Positions 32,512 through 46,080 of a stretch of DNA of 64,000 nucleotides are shown in pieces. Under the pieces are notes generated by a model. The model searched no databases, was not told the origin of the DNA, and saw only the letters and a program-made list of their open reading frames with translations. A program made the translations under genes and the position numbers. Origin of the DNA: Rusavskia elegans (Eukaryota; Ascomycota; Lecanoromycetes; Teloschistales; Teloschistaceae); NCBI GenBank assembly GCA_011316305.1, contig SAUG01000053.1:434001-498000 (forward strand), given 5' to 3'. How positions within the stretch are numbered: the stretch's first letter is position 1; each line of letters starts with the position of its first letter.

Positions 32512-35253
32512 ATCCGATATAAATTTAGAAATTTAAAAATTATTTTTTTTAATTATTAAAATTTAAAAATATTTATAGATAATAGTATTAAATTACTATT
32601 TCTATTTACTATTTGTTTAAATTTTTCATTTAATATTTAATTTGATTATTTTAAATTTTTTTCTAATTTATAATTTTTTTTTTTCTATTAATGATTTTAT
32701 ATTTACTTTTCTTTTTCCGCGACGTTATTTATATTGTTTTTAGATTTAATATATAGATTATATATTTTTATAATAGTTTTTAAATAGAGTTTTTTTTATA
32801 ATATTATATTTTCTATTATTATAGACGAATTAACGATTTGAATTAAAAAAAATTTAATTTAATCGTTTTTTCGCAACTAGTATTAAATTTATAATATTTC
32901 GATTATATCGAATAAATAATAATCTAATAATTAAATTTATTACGAATTTTTTTTATAATTATATAAAATATAAAAAATTTCATAACGATTTATAAAATTT
33001 ATATCTACAATTTCTAATTTATTAACAGATATTATACGTTTCTATATATTTTTCAATCTATTTAAATAATTTCGGTTGATTATAACTACGATAAATAACG
33101 ATAAAATATATTAATATTTGAAATTACTAGTTAAAATATTATTATAAAATTATATTTAAAATTTTATCTATAGTATTCTCTTTTCGGATATATATAAATA
33201 TTGATTATAAAAAAAATTAATTTTTATTTTTATATTTTATAGTCGAATCCTTTTTTTTTTTTTTTGATTTATAGTAGAAAATTTATATAGTTTTTTATAT
33301 ATCTATATTTCGATTTTGAAATTTGATAAAAATATTATATATATTGGAAATTATTTTATCGTATATCGTATTATTATTAGTAGTTTTCTACGTCGATAAC
33401 AACAAAATATCTAGAATATATATATTTCTAGCGATTAAAACAATTCTATTATTATAGTTTTTATCGAAAGAAACTATTATTAATTTACTATTAATATATA
33501 TTAGAAATCGATTATATTCGAATATAATTTCAATATATAAAATATATTATCACTTTTTTTATAATAAAAGATTAAATTTAAAATTTTTAATATTTTTAGA
33601 TTTTATAAAAATTTCTAGAATCTTTTAATAATACGACTACGTAGAACGTAATTGATTCGAACTATTTATAATAAAGGCGATTAAATATTAAAGTTTTATA
33701 TATAAAGATTTTATTTTTTAGAAATATAGATAATATTATTGAAATTTATAAATCTATATTTCTATAATTTTATTTTTTAGATAAAGGATTTACTGGATTC
33801 CTTTTTAAAAATAATAGAAATTAGTTTAATAATCTAACGATATAATCAAATTTCAAATATTAAATTTTTTAATTTTTATAAAATTTTTAAAATTATTATA
33901 ATTCGTTTAGATTTTTACTATATATTTTGAATTTTTAATATAGTAGTTTTATTATACGAAAATTTTATCAATAACGAATAATTCGATAATATACAATTCG
34001 TAATTATAATCGATAGAAATAAATATTTTCAACTACAATATAACTAAATACTAGCGATTTTTTATATTGAATTAACAAATAATTTTAATAAATTCGATTT
34101 TAGAAATATTAATTTTAATATAAATTTCTTTTTTTTAATTAAAATATTATATTATTTCGATATCATTAAATTTATACTTTAATTTATTTAATATTTTATT
34201 AAATATCTTTTAAATATTTTCAAAATTTTAATAATATAATAAAATGATTTCTATTTTTTTTCGCTAGTTTTTTATATAAATATATTCGTTAGAAATCAAA
34301 ATATCGATAAAAGTATATAAATTATAAAAAAAATTTATATTTTCCGATAAATCTTTAAAATCGACTATTTTTTGATTATTTTTATTTATTTAAAATCTAT
34401 CAATATACTTTTTATAAATATAATAGAAACGAAAAATTTTATATTATTAATATATAAAATTTATTTTTCTAAATTAAAATATTACTTTATTTTATATAAC
34501 TTCCGAATAATTTATCGAATAAAATTTTAATTTTTTTTTCGAATTAAAAAAAATCAGAATATAATTAAAATAATTTATATAATAAATATTTTTTTTTATA
34601 ATTCGACTAAAATAAATTTATAAAATTATAGATATATTAGTAAAGTTAATAAAATAGAATAAAATATTCGAAAAGTTTATATTTTATATAAAATACGATT
34701 TTTTATTTATTATTATTTTAAAATCGAATTCGATAGTAGATGAATTTAATATTATATTTAAAAAATTATTTTATTCCAGATATTTGATCTAGAATTTTAG
34801 AAATAGAAAGTTAAATAAAATAGTTTTTAATCGTTATTTTATTAAAATTTCTATAGTCGATCTATATACGAAAACTACTATTTTTTATTATATATAAAAA
34901 AGTCAAAATTTTTTTAAAAAGATATATTTAATATTATATTTAGTTTTTATTAAAAATTCCATCTATTTAATTATATAGTATATCTAATTTATAGTTAAAT
35001 AAACTATAGATTCAATTTTACTATTTATTTTATCTATCGAATTCGATTATATAATCGGTATATTTAAACGATAGTAAAAGATCTATTAACTATATAATAT
35101 AAACTTCGACTTTTTATATATAAATTCTAGAATTAATAGTTCGATTTTCATCTATTTTTATTATTTTTAATTTTATTTTCGATTTTTATATATACGGCGA
35201 TATCGATAATTTTTATAAATATAATAATATTATTATTAGATTTCGTATATATA
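32512..35253 (-). pseudogene. element F: old Gypsy pol (RT, RNase H, integrase)
   Basis: A distinct Gypsy element on the minus strand. RNase H at about 33860-34140 reads KEIYIKINISK (position of the catalytic ETDASK box, mutated), FISIDYNYELYIIELFVIDK (the NYE.YDKELLAI segment) and QTNYNNFKNF (for TDHKNLKYF). The integrase zinc-binding region at about 33000-33090 reads KYIETYNIC then QIRNCRYKFYKSL, keeping the second Cys of the HHCC finger. RT should lie upstream at 34150-35250 but is too worn to show motifs. Stops are few in RNase H. The element is AT-rich but keeps more CpA and TpG and less CpG than the chromoviruses. Confidence 0.7.
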
Positions 35254-35261
35254 ACGATAAT

Positions 35262-35421
35262 TAGTCTAGCCGTTTTATCGGATTTCGAATCCGGATCGGA
35301 AGAACCGATTCGAATTTCTAACCGTATTAGAAAGAAAATTAACTTTAACTAGTAATTTTGACGCGTTAGCTACGTTTATCGCGAAGTCGGATCGCCACTT
35401 TGGATCGAAGTGGCCAGTCTA
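35262..35421. mobile_element. small hAT-like MITE, 160 bp, little mutated
   Basis: Starts TAGTCTAGCCGTTTTATCGG and ends GAAGTGGCCAGTCTA. The 8-bp TSD has one RIP-type difference, ACGATAAT (35254-35261) and GCGATAAT (35422-35429). The right half is of normal composition and contains a hairpin (GCCACTT ... AAGTGGC). Its short length may have spared it from RIP. Confidence 0.82.
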
Positions 35422-35429
35422 GCGATAAT

Positions 35430-35795
35430 AGAAATAATTTATATTAATATTCAATATAGAATATATAATATATAATTAAAAGTTACTGGTAAAATAATTA
35501 TAAAGATAATAGACTATTTTATACCTATTTTAATAATTTATATATTTTTATTAGAAATATAATATTGCTATATTAATTATCTTTATATATAATTTTATAT
35601 TTTTAATCAAAAACTAATATATTTAAAATATAAAATCCCGATATATTTATCTTTCGATATTTATAATTATCTACTAATAGTTATATTTAATTGATTATTT
35701 AATAATTAATAGTATATAATTTTTAGAAATAAAAAAATAGAATTTATCTATTATTATAATAAATTTTAAATATTTATTAATAATATAAAATTATT
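35430..35795. other. AT-rich remnant of element F
   Basis: Between the small MITE and a SINE. No frame or repeat is recognised. The unbroken polarity of F on both sides suggests it is F sequence upstream of RT. Confidence 0.3.
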
Positions 35796-35805
35796 AATAA
35801 ATATC

Positions 35806-36232
35806 GGTCTAGATATCGCAGTAGCAGTTTATATAATTGAAAAATCTAGCGGATTCAACGTTTTTCGGAATTAGCGGAATTAAATCCGACGGATCGGAAA
35901 TTCGAATTCTTCGAAAATTAATTTAATATTTGAATTTTTTCTATCGATTAAATCGATTTTTATATAGAATTTTTATATAGAGAATTTATATAATAGATTG
36001 CTCCGATCTGGTCGTTTCGATCGAAGTAAATTAAATTAATAAAATTATATAAATTACAATTTCCTTTTAGATTTTCATTTAAATCTAACTCTTTCGGAAA
36101 TTCTAAATTTAAATTTCCAACAAAATATTAAAATATTAAATAATTACGTAATCTAATCGGTTTAGCGTCTCTAGTATTGAATTTTATAAAATTAAAATTA
36201 AAAAGTCGAATAATTAATCGTATATATATATA
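35806..36232 (+). mobile_element. tRNA-headed SINE, copy 4 (degraded)
   Basis: Starts GGTCTAGATATCGCAGTAGC, a mutated A box; the B box is AAATTCGAATTCT. It ends TTAATCGTATATATATAT. TSD AATAAATAT(C/T), 10 bp (35796-35805 and 36233-36242). Confidence 0.8.
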
Positions 36233-36242
36233 AATAAATATT

Positions 36243-36942
36243 AATTTAAAAAATTTTATCTAGAAACATCTTAATTCTATTATATTTTTTTATTAGTAAT
36301 TCGATAAATATTTTTATTTAAAGATCGATTTTTACTTTAATATATTCATTTTTGATTATTATTAATATTATAACTCGATTTTTTCATTTTTTAACTATTT
36401 AATACTATTAAAATTATTTTTTATAATTTTAACAACAAGTTTTTTACAAATTCTATTACTATTATTATAAACGTTAATTAATTTTAACTGTTTTAATTCA
36501 AATTTTAATTCTATAATTTATTTTTAAAAAAACAATTTAAATTATATATTAGATAGTTTATTTTATTAATATTTTTTGATATTATTATTATTATTATTAT
36601 TATTATTAGAAGTATTATTTTTATATTAATACTATTTCGACTTTTCTATAATCTACTTTTTTAATTTTGATTTTCGAAATTTTAAAACTTTTTTTTACTA
36701 TATAGAAACGAACTAGAACTTTGAATAAAAGTATTTTACTATTAGATCAAAACTATTTTATTTATATTCTTTTATCGAATAAACTAAACTCTCTATTTAT
36801 TATAGTTAAAATACTTTAATTTTATAGTTTAAACGTATATCGTATACTATAAATTCAAATATTATTTTTCCGAGAAAAAAACAGCTAAATTTCTAATAAT
36901 ATAAAAAAATTAAAATTTTAATATATTTAATAACATTTTAAT
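36243..36942 (-). other. AT-rich remnant of element F, possible gag region, with (ATT)n tract
   Basis: Collinear position suggests the 5'/gag side of F on the minus strand. A perfect (ATT) microsatellite of about nine units lies at 36579-36608; on the minus strand it would encode poly-Ile or poly-Asn depending on frame. Partly open minus-strand stretches flank it, but no capsid or knuckle motif is seen. Confidence 0.3.
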
Positions 36943-36960
36943 TTTTGATTTATATTATAT

Positions 36961-37388
36961 AATATATATTCGATTTAATTATTCGGATTTTTTGATTTTA
37001 ATTTTTTATAATTTAATACTAGAAACGTTAAATCGATTAGATCACGTGATTATTTAATATTTAAATATTTTATCGAAAACTCGAATTTAAAATTTCCGAA
37101 AAAGTTAGATTTAAATTAAAATTCTAATCAAAACCGTAATTTAATTAACTTTTTTAGTTTTTATTCTAATTCGATTTATATATACGAATACGAATCAATT
37201 TCCAATCAGTTTCTCTATATAAAAACTCTATATAAAAATCGATTTTAATCGATAGAAAAAATTCAAATATTGATTAATTTTCGAAGGATTCGAATTTTCG
37301 ATCCGTCGGATTTAATTTCGTTAATTCCGAAAAGCGTTAGATTCGTTAGATTTCTAGATTACGCAGCGTTGCTACTACGTCATTCAAG
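36961..37388 (-). mobile_element. tRNA-headed SINE, copy 5 (degraded)
   Basis: Minus strand, head near 37388 (reads ACTTGAATGACGTAGTAGC, a RIP form of the head). The TSD is 18 bp with one G/A difference, TTTTGATTTATATTATAT at 36943-36960 and 37389-37406; its outer two bases may belong to the element. A CACGTGAT word survives in the body. Confidence 0.8.
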
Positions 37389-37406
37389 TTTTAATTTATA
37401 TTATAT

Positions 37407-37952
37407 TAAAATATTTCGTCGCGGTATCTAATAAACGAAATTTAATATAAATAATAAAATTAAAAAAAAACTATAAATTTATACTATAATATACTATTAA
37501 AGATATATTTATTTAAAAAAAACTTTTAATTTCTTTTATTTAAATTAACGATTTATTTTCTAGTTTTTAACGAAGTTCTAAATTTATCGGGTTTAGTCTA
37601 TATAAATAAATGAAGCGTCGAATTAATAAAAGTTAGTTTCTTTAAAATTCGATCTATTTATAATATATTTTAAAAGTTATTTTATTATTTCATTTTTTAG
37701 AATTATTTATTTTAAATTTTAATTAACTTTATAATACTTGCGAATATACAATAATATATTTAAAAAAAATCAATCGATATTCAAAAAAAAATCGAATATA
37801 TTATATAGAAAGTTTCTATTTTTTAATTTATTTTTAAAAGAATTTCTTTTTTTCTATTATTTAAATTTTCAAAATTCGAAATTTTTTATTAAAGTTATTA
37901 GAATTATTGTTATTATTTCTACTATTTAAATTATTTTCATTATCGTTACGAT
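37407..37952. other. AT-rich remnant left of Z
   Basis: No repeat partner in the window. A chance 63-codon + frame at 37738-37929 is Phe/Ile/Asn/Lys-rich and starts within biased sequence, so it is not treated as a gene. Possibly the 5' end of element F on the minus strand. Confidence 0.3.
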
Positions 37953-38060
37953 TGAATATTTCGATACGGGTTTCCGTCGGTATTTCGAAAATTCGATTCG
38001 AGTTTTTAACGGTTTAAATAATCCGATTCGATCCGACTATAATTCGAACTTTATTATTTA
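37953..38060. mobile_element. hAT-like MITE, left part only
   Basis: Contains GGTTTCCGTCGGTATTTCG and ATCCGATTCGATCCGACTA, matching the arm of the MITE at 52308 on either side of its nested insert. It breaks off where element Z begins, so Z may have inserted into it, with the other part beyond the window. Confidence 0.5.
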
Positions 38061-38089
38061 ACTAATAAATTATATATAACTATAATATA

Positions 38090-38220
38090 TTTATAGTATT
38101 TTAAATTGATTTTCTATAATTATAGAAAAGTGAAATATTTATATATATTAATATTTCTTCGCTAGACCTATATTCATTTCTATATCCGCTTTTATAATTA
38201 GCAATCGGATTAGTTAATAT
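38090..38220 (-). repeat. putative 3' LTR of element Z
   Basis: Aligns with the last 120 bp of the window (shared words ATATCCG, TTTTATAATTA and AATCGGATTAG). The repeat partner runs off the window, so LTR length and ends are unknown. The stretch 38221-39331 that follows is further Z sequence without a recognised domain. Confidence 0.5.
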
Positions 38221-39331
38221 CCGAATTGGTATATAATTATTTAATCTAGATATATTTTCTATAATCTTTGAAACTATTTATATAATTTAAAACTTTGACT
38301 ATTATACTTTTCCTTTTCTAAATAAAATATAAAAGGAAGTAAATATTCTTTAAAACTATATACTAATAGAAACAAAACTCCAATTAATAATAATAGATAA
38401 AGTAAAATAAAAGGTAAAAATTTACTTTCGTACGATTTATATAGAAGTAAATAAATATATTAGTAGGAATTTACTATCGACTACTATAACCTCGAATCTT
38501 TTAATTTTCGAAGTTTTTTCTTCGATAATATTATCGATTGTCTACTTTAATAATAGTAATAATAGCTATTATAATATATCGAATCTAATTCGATAGCAAT
38601 TAGAATTATTATAAAACTTCTATATAATAATTAACAGCCAATTAATAAAATAGTAATTATTGTTTATAGACGTCGGTATTATTTTTATATAGTACTAGAT
38701 ATTTTTAATTAGATTTATTCGATGGAAATATCGTTTGTATTTATAGTTTTATTAATTTATTTTAGAAAATATTATCTTTTCTAATAGTTTCCGACGTTAA
38801 AATATCGAAATTTATATAGAATATTTCGGCGAGTTTAGCCGATTTATCTAGACTATATATTTTAAAAATCTAATATTATCTTCGTATAAATAAATCGTTT
38901 TTTGAATATATATAATTTATTTTACTTCGAACGATTAATTTTATTTTAGCTATATAGAATTTAAATAAATAAATTTTATAGATTTTATATTAGCGATAGT
39001 ATCTATTTTTTCGTATATTATATAAATATATAATAGAAATTCGAAAATATATATAATAATTATTTATAGAAGTAACGATAAAATAAATATCTATATTTAT
39101 TTTTATATAGATTATAATCTATTATCGGTATAGAATTTCTATTATAGATTTAAATTTAATAATAATCTAAATAACGAATAGATACGAAAGTTAGAAACTA
39201 TATAGACGATAATATTCTATCGCTTTTTTTATTTTACTACGGCTGTATTATTTGTTATTGAAACGAATTATAGATTATAATATTATCTAGCTCGATTTTC
39301 TATAAAATAATAGAAGCTTTAGTCTTCTAGC

Positions 39332-41097
39332 GAGTTTGGCCGTCGGATCGGATTTCGAATCCGGATTAGTTAACTCGACCCGACCCGAATCGGTAGACTG
39401 GTCGGATCGAATCGAATTTCCGTTAAATCGTCGGATATTCGATCCGGTTTTAGTAATCCGATCCGAATTCGAATCGATTATAAAATATATTTAATATAAT
39501 ATATTTTTAATAATTTAATAAAAGTAATATATTTAGATAATATATTTTCTCTATTTAAAATTTTTCTAGCTGGCGTAATTAATAAATTAAAATTTTTTCA
39601 GTAATTTTATATAAAGTTATACTAGCTTTATACTTTTATACTAGAAATTAATAGTTTTAGCAGATCGGATCGAATTACGATTTAAAATTCGAAATTCGAT
39701 CGAATCGAATTATATTTTAGTCTAATCCGATTCGGATCGGGTCGGATTAATTAATCCGAATTCTAAATCCGATCCGACGGCCAGTTTACGAATCGGAATA
39801 AAAAATAATCCGATTCGATTCGAATCCGAATTAAATCCGAATTCTCGGATTCGATCTACTAAAACTATTAAAATCTTTTTCTCTATATTATAATATTAAA
39901 AATCATTTTTTTTATTATATAGTTATATTAATATTTATATATCTATATTCATTTTCTATATTATTTATTATTTATTTATAAATCGGTATAATTTTAAATT
40001 TTCAAAATTAATATATATATTACCGTATATTTCTAATATAATATATATCGTACTATATTATTTATCGTATTATATAAACCCAATTATAGTATATACTAAT
40101 CGGACTAGTAATAGGTTAAAATAATATAATAAATGAAATAATATCGCTAAAAGGTATTCTAATATATAATAATATTATAAAACCGATTTATAGAAATCTA
40201 GAAAAGACTAGAAATAGTAAAATCGAATAAAAAAAAGAAAAGCTATTAAGATAATAGTAAAAGTAATATTTTAAAATAATATATTTTAAATAATCTAGCT
40301 AATAATATATCGATAGAAATATAATTAAAAAACCAGTACTGTAATCTTCCGAAATATCCGTTACTATTAAAAGAATTTCGATAATCTAATTTTAAAAATA
40401 CTATTTACTAAATTATATCGCGAAATTTCCAAAAATATTACTATAGAATTTAGTTCGATCGGAATTATAAAAATATAGAATATAATATAAGTAATTTTAT
40501 AAAATTTTTTAGAAATATATATTATTATTTATCTAGTAAATAAATATAATATTTTAATATAATACTATTTATATACGATTATATTTATATTATTTAGATT
40601 TTAATCTAATAGTAATTTACGTTCAATAAATTACTATCTAAATCAAAAACTTTTAATTTATTAAAAATCTAATATAAAATTTAAAAATATATTTAGAAAA
40701 TAATAAACTAGTTAATAACCGAACTTTATATAATTAAGAAATTTAGAATCTAAAATTTTTCTAGAAAAAAATAATAGAAAATACGGCTATTATATTAGCT
40801 AGTATTAATTAAAATTTATTACCGTTTTATATTATCTAGATGATCTATAATAATTCAAATAATATATCTAAAATAATAATTATTTATAAAAACTATAATA
40901 TTCGATTATTTAATATAATTGTAAATCGGATTAGATCGGATTTCTATTAGATTCTATTTTATAATCCGATTCGATTTTCGATTTTAATATTAAAATTCGA
41001 CCCGACCCGTTTAGTAGGTCGGATTAGTTCGACCCGCTAAAATTCGGATCGGATTTTCGATAGTTCGACGAAAATCCGATCTGAAATAGCCAGTTTA
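39332..41097. mobile_element. hAT-like element (about 1.36 kb) with a nested MITE
   Basis: A perfect 8-bp TSD, CTTCTAGC (39324-39331 and 41098-41105). The left end is GAGTTTGGCCGTCGGATCGG; the right end reverse-complemented is TAAACTGGCTATTTCAGATC. Removing the nested MITE and one CGAATCGG leaves about 1.36 kb, longer than the MITEs. The interior (39797-40910) shows no transposase motif, so it is probably a deleted, non-autonomous hAT. A truncated copy lies at 20033-20565. Confidence 0.88.
39394..39788. mobile_element. hAT-like MITE, 395 bp, nested in the preceding element
   Basis: Starts TAGACTGGTCGGATCGAATC and ends ATCCGACGGCCAGTTTA. Perfect 8-bp TSD CGAATCGG (39386-39393 and 39789-39796). 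It inserted into the terminal inverted repeat of its larger relative. Confidence 0.92.
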
Positions 41098-41105
41098 CTT
41101 CTAGC

Positions 41106-43817
41106 TTTATCTTTCTAAACTATTATCAATAACTTTAATAGACTTGGATATAAAAATAAATTTTCTACAATCTAAACCGAAATTTTATTAACGAATATAA
41201 TTAAAAAAAAAGGCTAGTAGTTATCTATTAATTAGATTTCCGTTATATATATTAAAGACTATAAATTCGTTTAGCTATTTATTTCTATCGGATATCGATT
41301 ATATATAATTAGAATTTTAGTTCGGCTTTGTATTTTTTTAGAAATTTTTTTCTCTTTCTTTTATATCTTCGGATCTAAAAAGTATATTATTTTTACCGGC
41401 TGTTTCTATTAACGCCCGTATAACTAGCTATAAAGCTTGTTATAAATACTTTTAAAATATAGTATATAAAAGTTTAATATTAAATAAAACGGTTTTAAAA
41501 CGAAAGAGAATATAAATATATAGATTTCGATATAATTAATAAAAATTTCTTTGATTTTTAATAGAAGCTTCGGCTTTATTAAAGGCGATATATATACTAA
41601 AACTAAAAAATAGTAAATATTTATATAAATTTCCGCGTAGTTATATTTTTAAATACGATAATTATATTATAAAAAGCGGTCCTATTATATTCTAGCTCTA
41701 TACTAAAATATAGAAAAATCTAATTTATTATATTTTCGATTTAAATTCTTTTAGTTAATAAATTATATATGGTACGTATTTCAAAATGAAAGATCGTATC
41801 TAAAATTACTATTAAATCTTTATTAAATAGAATTCTATAAACTAATAAAAAGCTTCGCTTTTAATATTATTTTAGAATTATTAATATCTTTTTTTACTTT
41901 TTACTCTATAGGAAATTGATAAAAATAAATAAAAGATAAAAATATCGTATCCAAATTGAAATTAAATTATATATTAATATATATAAATATATAAAATTAT
42001 AAATAAAATTAAAAATCTAATTAATTTTTCTTTTTTTAAAAAGTTTATATTTTATTATTATTTTTTTTATAGAAATTACTTTTAGATAAATCTAAATTTA
42101 GATAAATAATTATTATCTAAATTTTCCGCTAGCTTTAGCTTGCGAGATTTTTTTTATTTATATTTTTCGTCTGGCGGAAGCTGTTTTATAGTAACTATTT
42201 TTAATTTTTTATATCTACGAGGTACTTTCTATCTAATAGTAATATTTTTTTCTATAATATTTCTTTATATAATTTCTATTAATTACATATTTATTAGTCG
42301 ATTTATCTGAAAATTTAATTTTTAAAAATATAAATATTTAAAATTTTGGTCTAAATAATTTTATATAGATCGTATTAATTAATTTTAAATTTTTAAAATT
42401 ATTTAATTCTAATTAAAATAATATTTCTTTTAAAAAGATATTATATTTTATTTTTAAATTCCTTACTTTTTTATTAGCTTTTATTTATATAATTATATCT
42501 TTAAATACTTCAATTCGATTATACGAAAGAAACGATATAGAATTAATTTTTTTATTATATTTTTCCGGAAAAAGACTAGAAATATCAGTCGGTAGTTTCG
42601 GATTAACGCTATAAAATAAATTAAAGAATATAAACTTAGAAGTTATATACGTACAAATACGCGTAATATAAAGAATCTAATTTAAATAAAGATTTTAAAT
42701 CTTTTTCGACTACTTAATATAATATTTAATAAATATCTATCTAAAAATTCTATAAAATCTTCTAATAGCACTATTTATTAATAGGTAATAAAATATTATA
42801 CTTTAATATTTTACTTCTAGTAGGCGATATATCTCGTCTATAGCTAAAGTCTAAAGATTTATATTTTATTAATAATAATTTTCTTCGAAGAATTATAATT
42901 ACGATAGATCCGATAGATAATATATTCGGCTAGTATTTCTACTATTATATTTAATAGCGTTCAAACTATAGATTATCTAGTATTATGGTTAATTATAATT
43001 ATAATCTATTTTTTATCCTATTCGATTTCTAGTAAAAGATCGATAAATCAAATTTCTATTGTTTAAAAAAATTTAAGCTATTTTTCTAAATATCTAAAAG
43101 ATATATTATATTCTATTTAGTATCGCGAAAAATAATAGTAAAATAGTATTCGATATAGTATTTAATATAATATATAATATCTTTTTTTATTTCGGGCTAC
43201 TACTATTTTATATAAATAATAACTACTATTTTTCGTATAAATAGTAACTATATTAATTATAGATATAGTCTAGAATAATCGTACGAGACTATACTAAAAT
43301 ATAGAATATCTAATTATTTTAAAACGAGTTTCGATACTATACTATATTATTTTTAATTCGAAGATAATATTTATATTTTTTTAAAATAGTTTTTATTTTC
43401 GGATTATTAGATAGAATTCCGGATTTCGTATAAATTCTAATAACGTTATTAATCAAAATTATATAATCGACTTCGTCGGTAAATAACTAGAAGTTTTTTC
43501 TTCGGTTTAGATTATCTATTACCGTTATTTTACTATTCGGTTTATATTTAATATCGAAATTATATTTTTTAAATTTCGCGAGCTAGTAAATAAACCTTCT
43601 AGAAGATTTAGTAAAAGTTTTAAAATATTATAAATCTATATAATCCGTTCTAATAACTATAGTTATTCTATTTTCGATATAGTAGGACTATTACTATAGA
43701 AATTTTTTAATAGTAAAAAGTTTTCGTTCGTAGATTATATAATTACGTTCTATAGATATTAATATCTTACTTTCGAAAATAATAGGCTATCTAATACTAT
43801 TGGTATTAACTTGATAG
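41106..43817 (-). pseudogene. element Z: RNase H and integrase region
   Basis: Minus strand. RNase H at about 43540-43760 reads SIERNYIIYERKLFTIKKFL (for NY.IYDKELLAIK.AL) and RTDYIDLQYF (TDH mutated to TDY), followed by AKFKKYNFDIKYKPNSK and NLNRRKNF (for YRPG...ADALSRR). This is the end of RNase H and the tether into integrase. Downstream (43400-42000) should be integrase; only broken stretches such as KTILKKYKYYLRIKNN are readable. Towards 41106 the sequence is AT-rich without recognised domains. Gln/Trp stops are frequent. Confidence 0.65.
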
Positions 43818-44185
43818 AAAACGATTAGATTAATCGTCGGGTCGGATTTTGAATCCGAATTAGTTAATCCGACCCGATTCGAATCGAATAAAATAAAAAT
43901 ATAATCCGATCCGATCGGATTTTAGATTCTAAATTATAATCCGACCCGACCTATTAAAACTACTAAACTCTAGTCTAATAATTAAAGTTAGTATAACTTT
44001 TATATAAATTTACTAAAAAAATTCTAATTAATTAACTACGCTAGCTAGAAAGACTCTAATTCGAGAAAATATATTATCTAGAAATATTACTATTATTAAA
44101 CTAATAATATTATAATATATTAAATTTATTTTATAGTCGGATCGGATTCGGATCGGATTATTAAATAATCCGATTTAAATTTAAT

Positions 44186-44667
44186 TATTATAAGCACGGA
44201 CAGTATATTTTAGAGAACGCGATAGTACTTAGTATAATACTAAATTTTCTCTTACGTTTCGACAGGCAAGATAGCTTTGATATTAGTACTAAAAGTATTT
44301 CAGTTATTTTAGTAGATAAGGGAACTAAAATAATATTATCTTAGTTATTTTAGTAGATAAAAATATTAAAGAAAGATTATTTTAGTTATTTTAATAAGTA
44401 AAGAAATTAAAAAAAGATTATTTTAGTTATTTTAGTAAATAAAATATCTAAAGGAATAAAAGATTTTATTATCTATATAAACTTCGAATTCGACGTCTTT
44501 ATAGCTTATATTTAATTTATTAGTTATCGCTATATATTACTCTAGTAATTAAACTAACTTATTTTTAATATATCTAAAATAATTATCTATTATACTTTTA
44601 TTTATAGATATACCGATAAATCTAATAATCTTTAGAAATATTAAGATTTCTAAATAATTCTATTATA
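44186..44667 (+). repeat. LTR-A, 5' LTR of element 3
   Basis: 482 bp, starting TATTATAAGCACGGACAG. The U3 array has four visible units of about 41 bp (AGTTATTTTAGTAGATAA ...). The R-U5 half starts near 44465 and is shared with LTR-B. Confidence 0.9.
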
Positions 44668-44699
44668 TTTTAAATACTTTTAGAATATCTATAGCAGGT

Positions 44700-46080
44700 T
44701 AATATTAGATTTCTACTTTAAATAATTCCAGCTTTATAGTAAAATAGTCCGAATCTAAAGAAAAGGAAATCTAGATAAAATAATAATAATAATAACGAGA
44801 AAGTTAGTATTTCTTCTACTAATTATCGATCGTATATATTTAAATTAATAAATTCGATATATACTATAGTAATTATAATGAATTAAAAGACTGGTTTATA
44901 TAATTAGATATATACTTTATATTCTATTCTATATCTAAAAAAAAGAAGACTTGTTTTATTATATTCTATTTTCGAAGACGAATTTAATATTAGATAAAAC
45001 CTTTACTTCGATAGTATATAGATAATAAAGATAATAAATATATTTTCGCGTAATTTATAAAATTTAAAAAAGCTATTTATAATATCTTTAGAATTTTAAA
45101 CGAAAACTAAACTACTAAACGTTTTATTTAATATTTTTAATAGAAAAATATAGTATCTAATTATACTATACGGTTTAAAAAATAGATACTATTGATAGAA
45201 TAGAACGACGATATTCTATATATAATATTTAGACGAAGATTTAAAAAGCGAATAAAAAACGAATTTATATATAATAGTCGAGTCTATAATATACTAAATA
45301 ATCGAAATAAAATATCTATCGACTTTAATAATAAACTATATAAAAGAGATATAGAAAAATATTATAATAATATACTATAAAATAATATAAAACGTTATTC
45401 GAAACGGTTTTATAGAAAACTACCGTCTAGTAAAAAGTTCGAAAATAGTTACTATAGACCGATATTAATAGAACTGGACTCTATATAATAGCGACGTAAA
45501 AAAAAGAATTCTAGAAGTAGTAAAAGGAATAAAAATTCTAAAATATACTATAATTATAGTAAATCAGACTATTTTGCGAAAAAGTATTAATTAAATAGAA
45601 TATAATAACGACAGTTTAACGTTACGCTAAAAAAAGAATCTAAAAACTATTAAGAAATAATTTTAGAAAATAATAATAGTAGTTTTAAACTCTCGGAAAC
45701 CAGTTTAAATAAAGATTTTATATTTATAGAAAATAATAAAATATTATAAAAAGCTATAGTAAATAATACTTCGCTATAAATATTTATAGAACTAACTAGA
45801 AAGACAATTACTTCTAGATAGATATCTATAATAAAAGACGTTTAATAAATATAATTAAAATCTCTTTATTTTAGAAAATCCTATAATAAAGAATTAGTAA
45901 AAAAGGATTTATAATAATCTATAAAAGATTTAAAGCCGTTTATAAAATATATATTAATAAAAGAAATCTATAAAATAACTGGTAGAATTAAAAAGCCAGT
46001 AATATTATCGATATATTAGAAAAAAAACTAGAAAGTAATATTTCTAAAAATAAAGTTATTTCTAAACCGATATTATAATA
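44700..46080 (+). pseudogene. gag of element 3
   Basis: Degraded chromovirus gag. The nucleocapsid knuckle at 45546-45587 reads YYNYSKSDYFAKKY (CX2CX4HX4C with Cys and His as Tyr). The leader block TATAGCAGGTTAATATT at about 44690 matches elements 1 and 2. Stops occur at Gln/Trp codons. Confidence 0.8.

Noticed and set aside
36579..36608. CRISPR array or origin repeats at simple tracts
   Set aside because: (ATT)n at this position and (TA)n near 54165-54191 are plain microsatellites; no spaced direct repeats exist.
37738..37929. Open frame of 63 codons on +
   Set aside because: Composition is what random AT-rich sequence gives; there is no start context, homologue or second copy.
39340..39790. 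CpG-island-like or promoter-like GC-rich islands
   Set aside because: Each island is the arm of a hAT-like MITE with matching TSDs; CpG survives because RIP acts on CpA.
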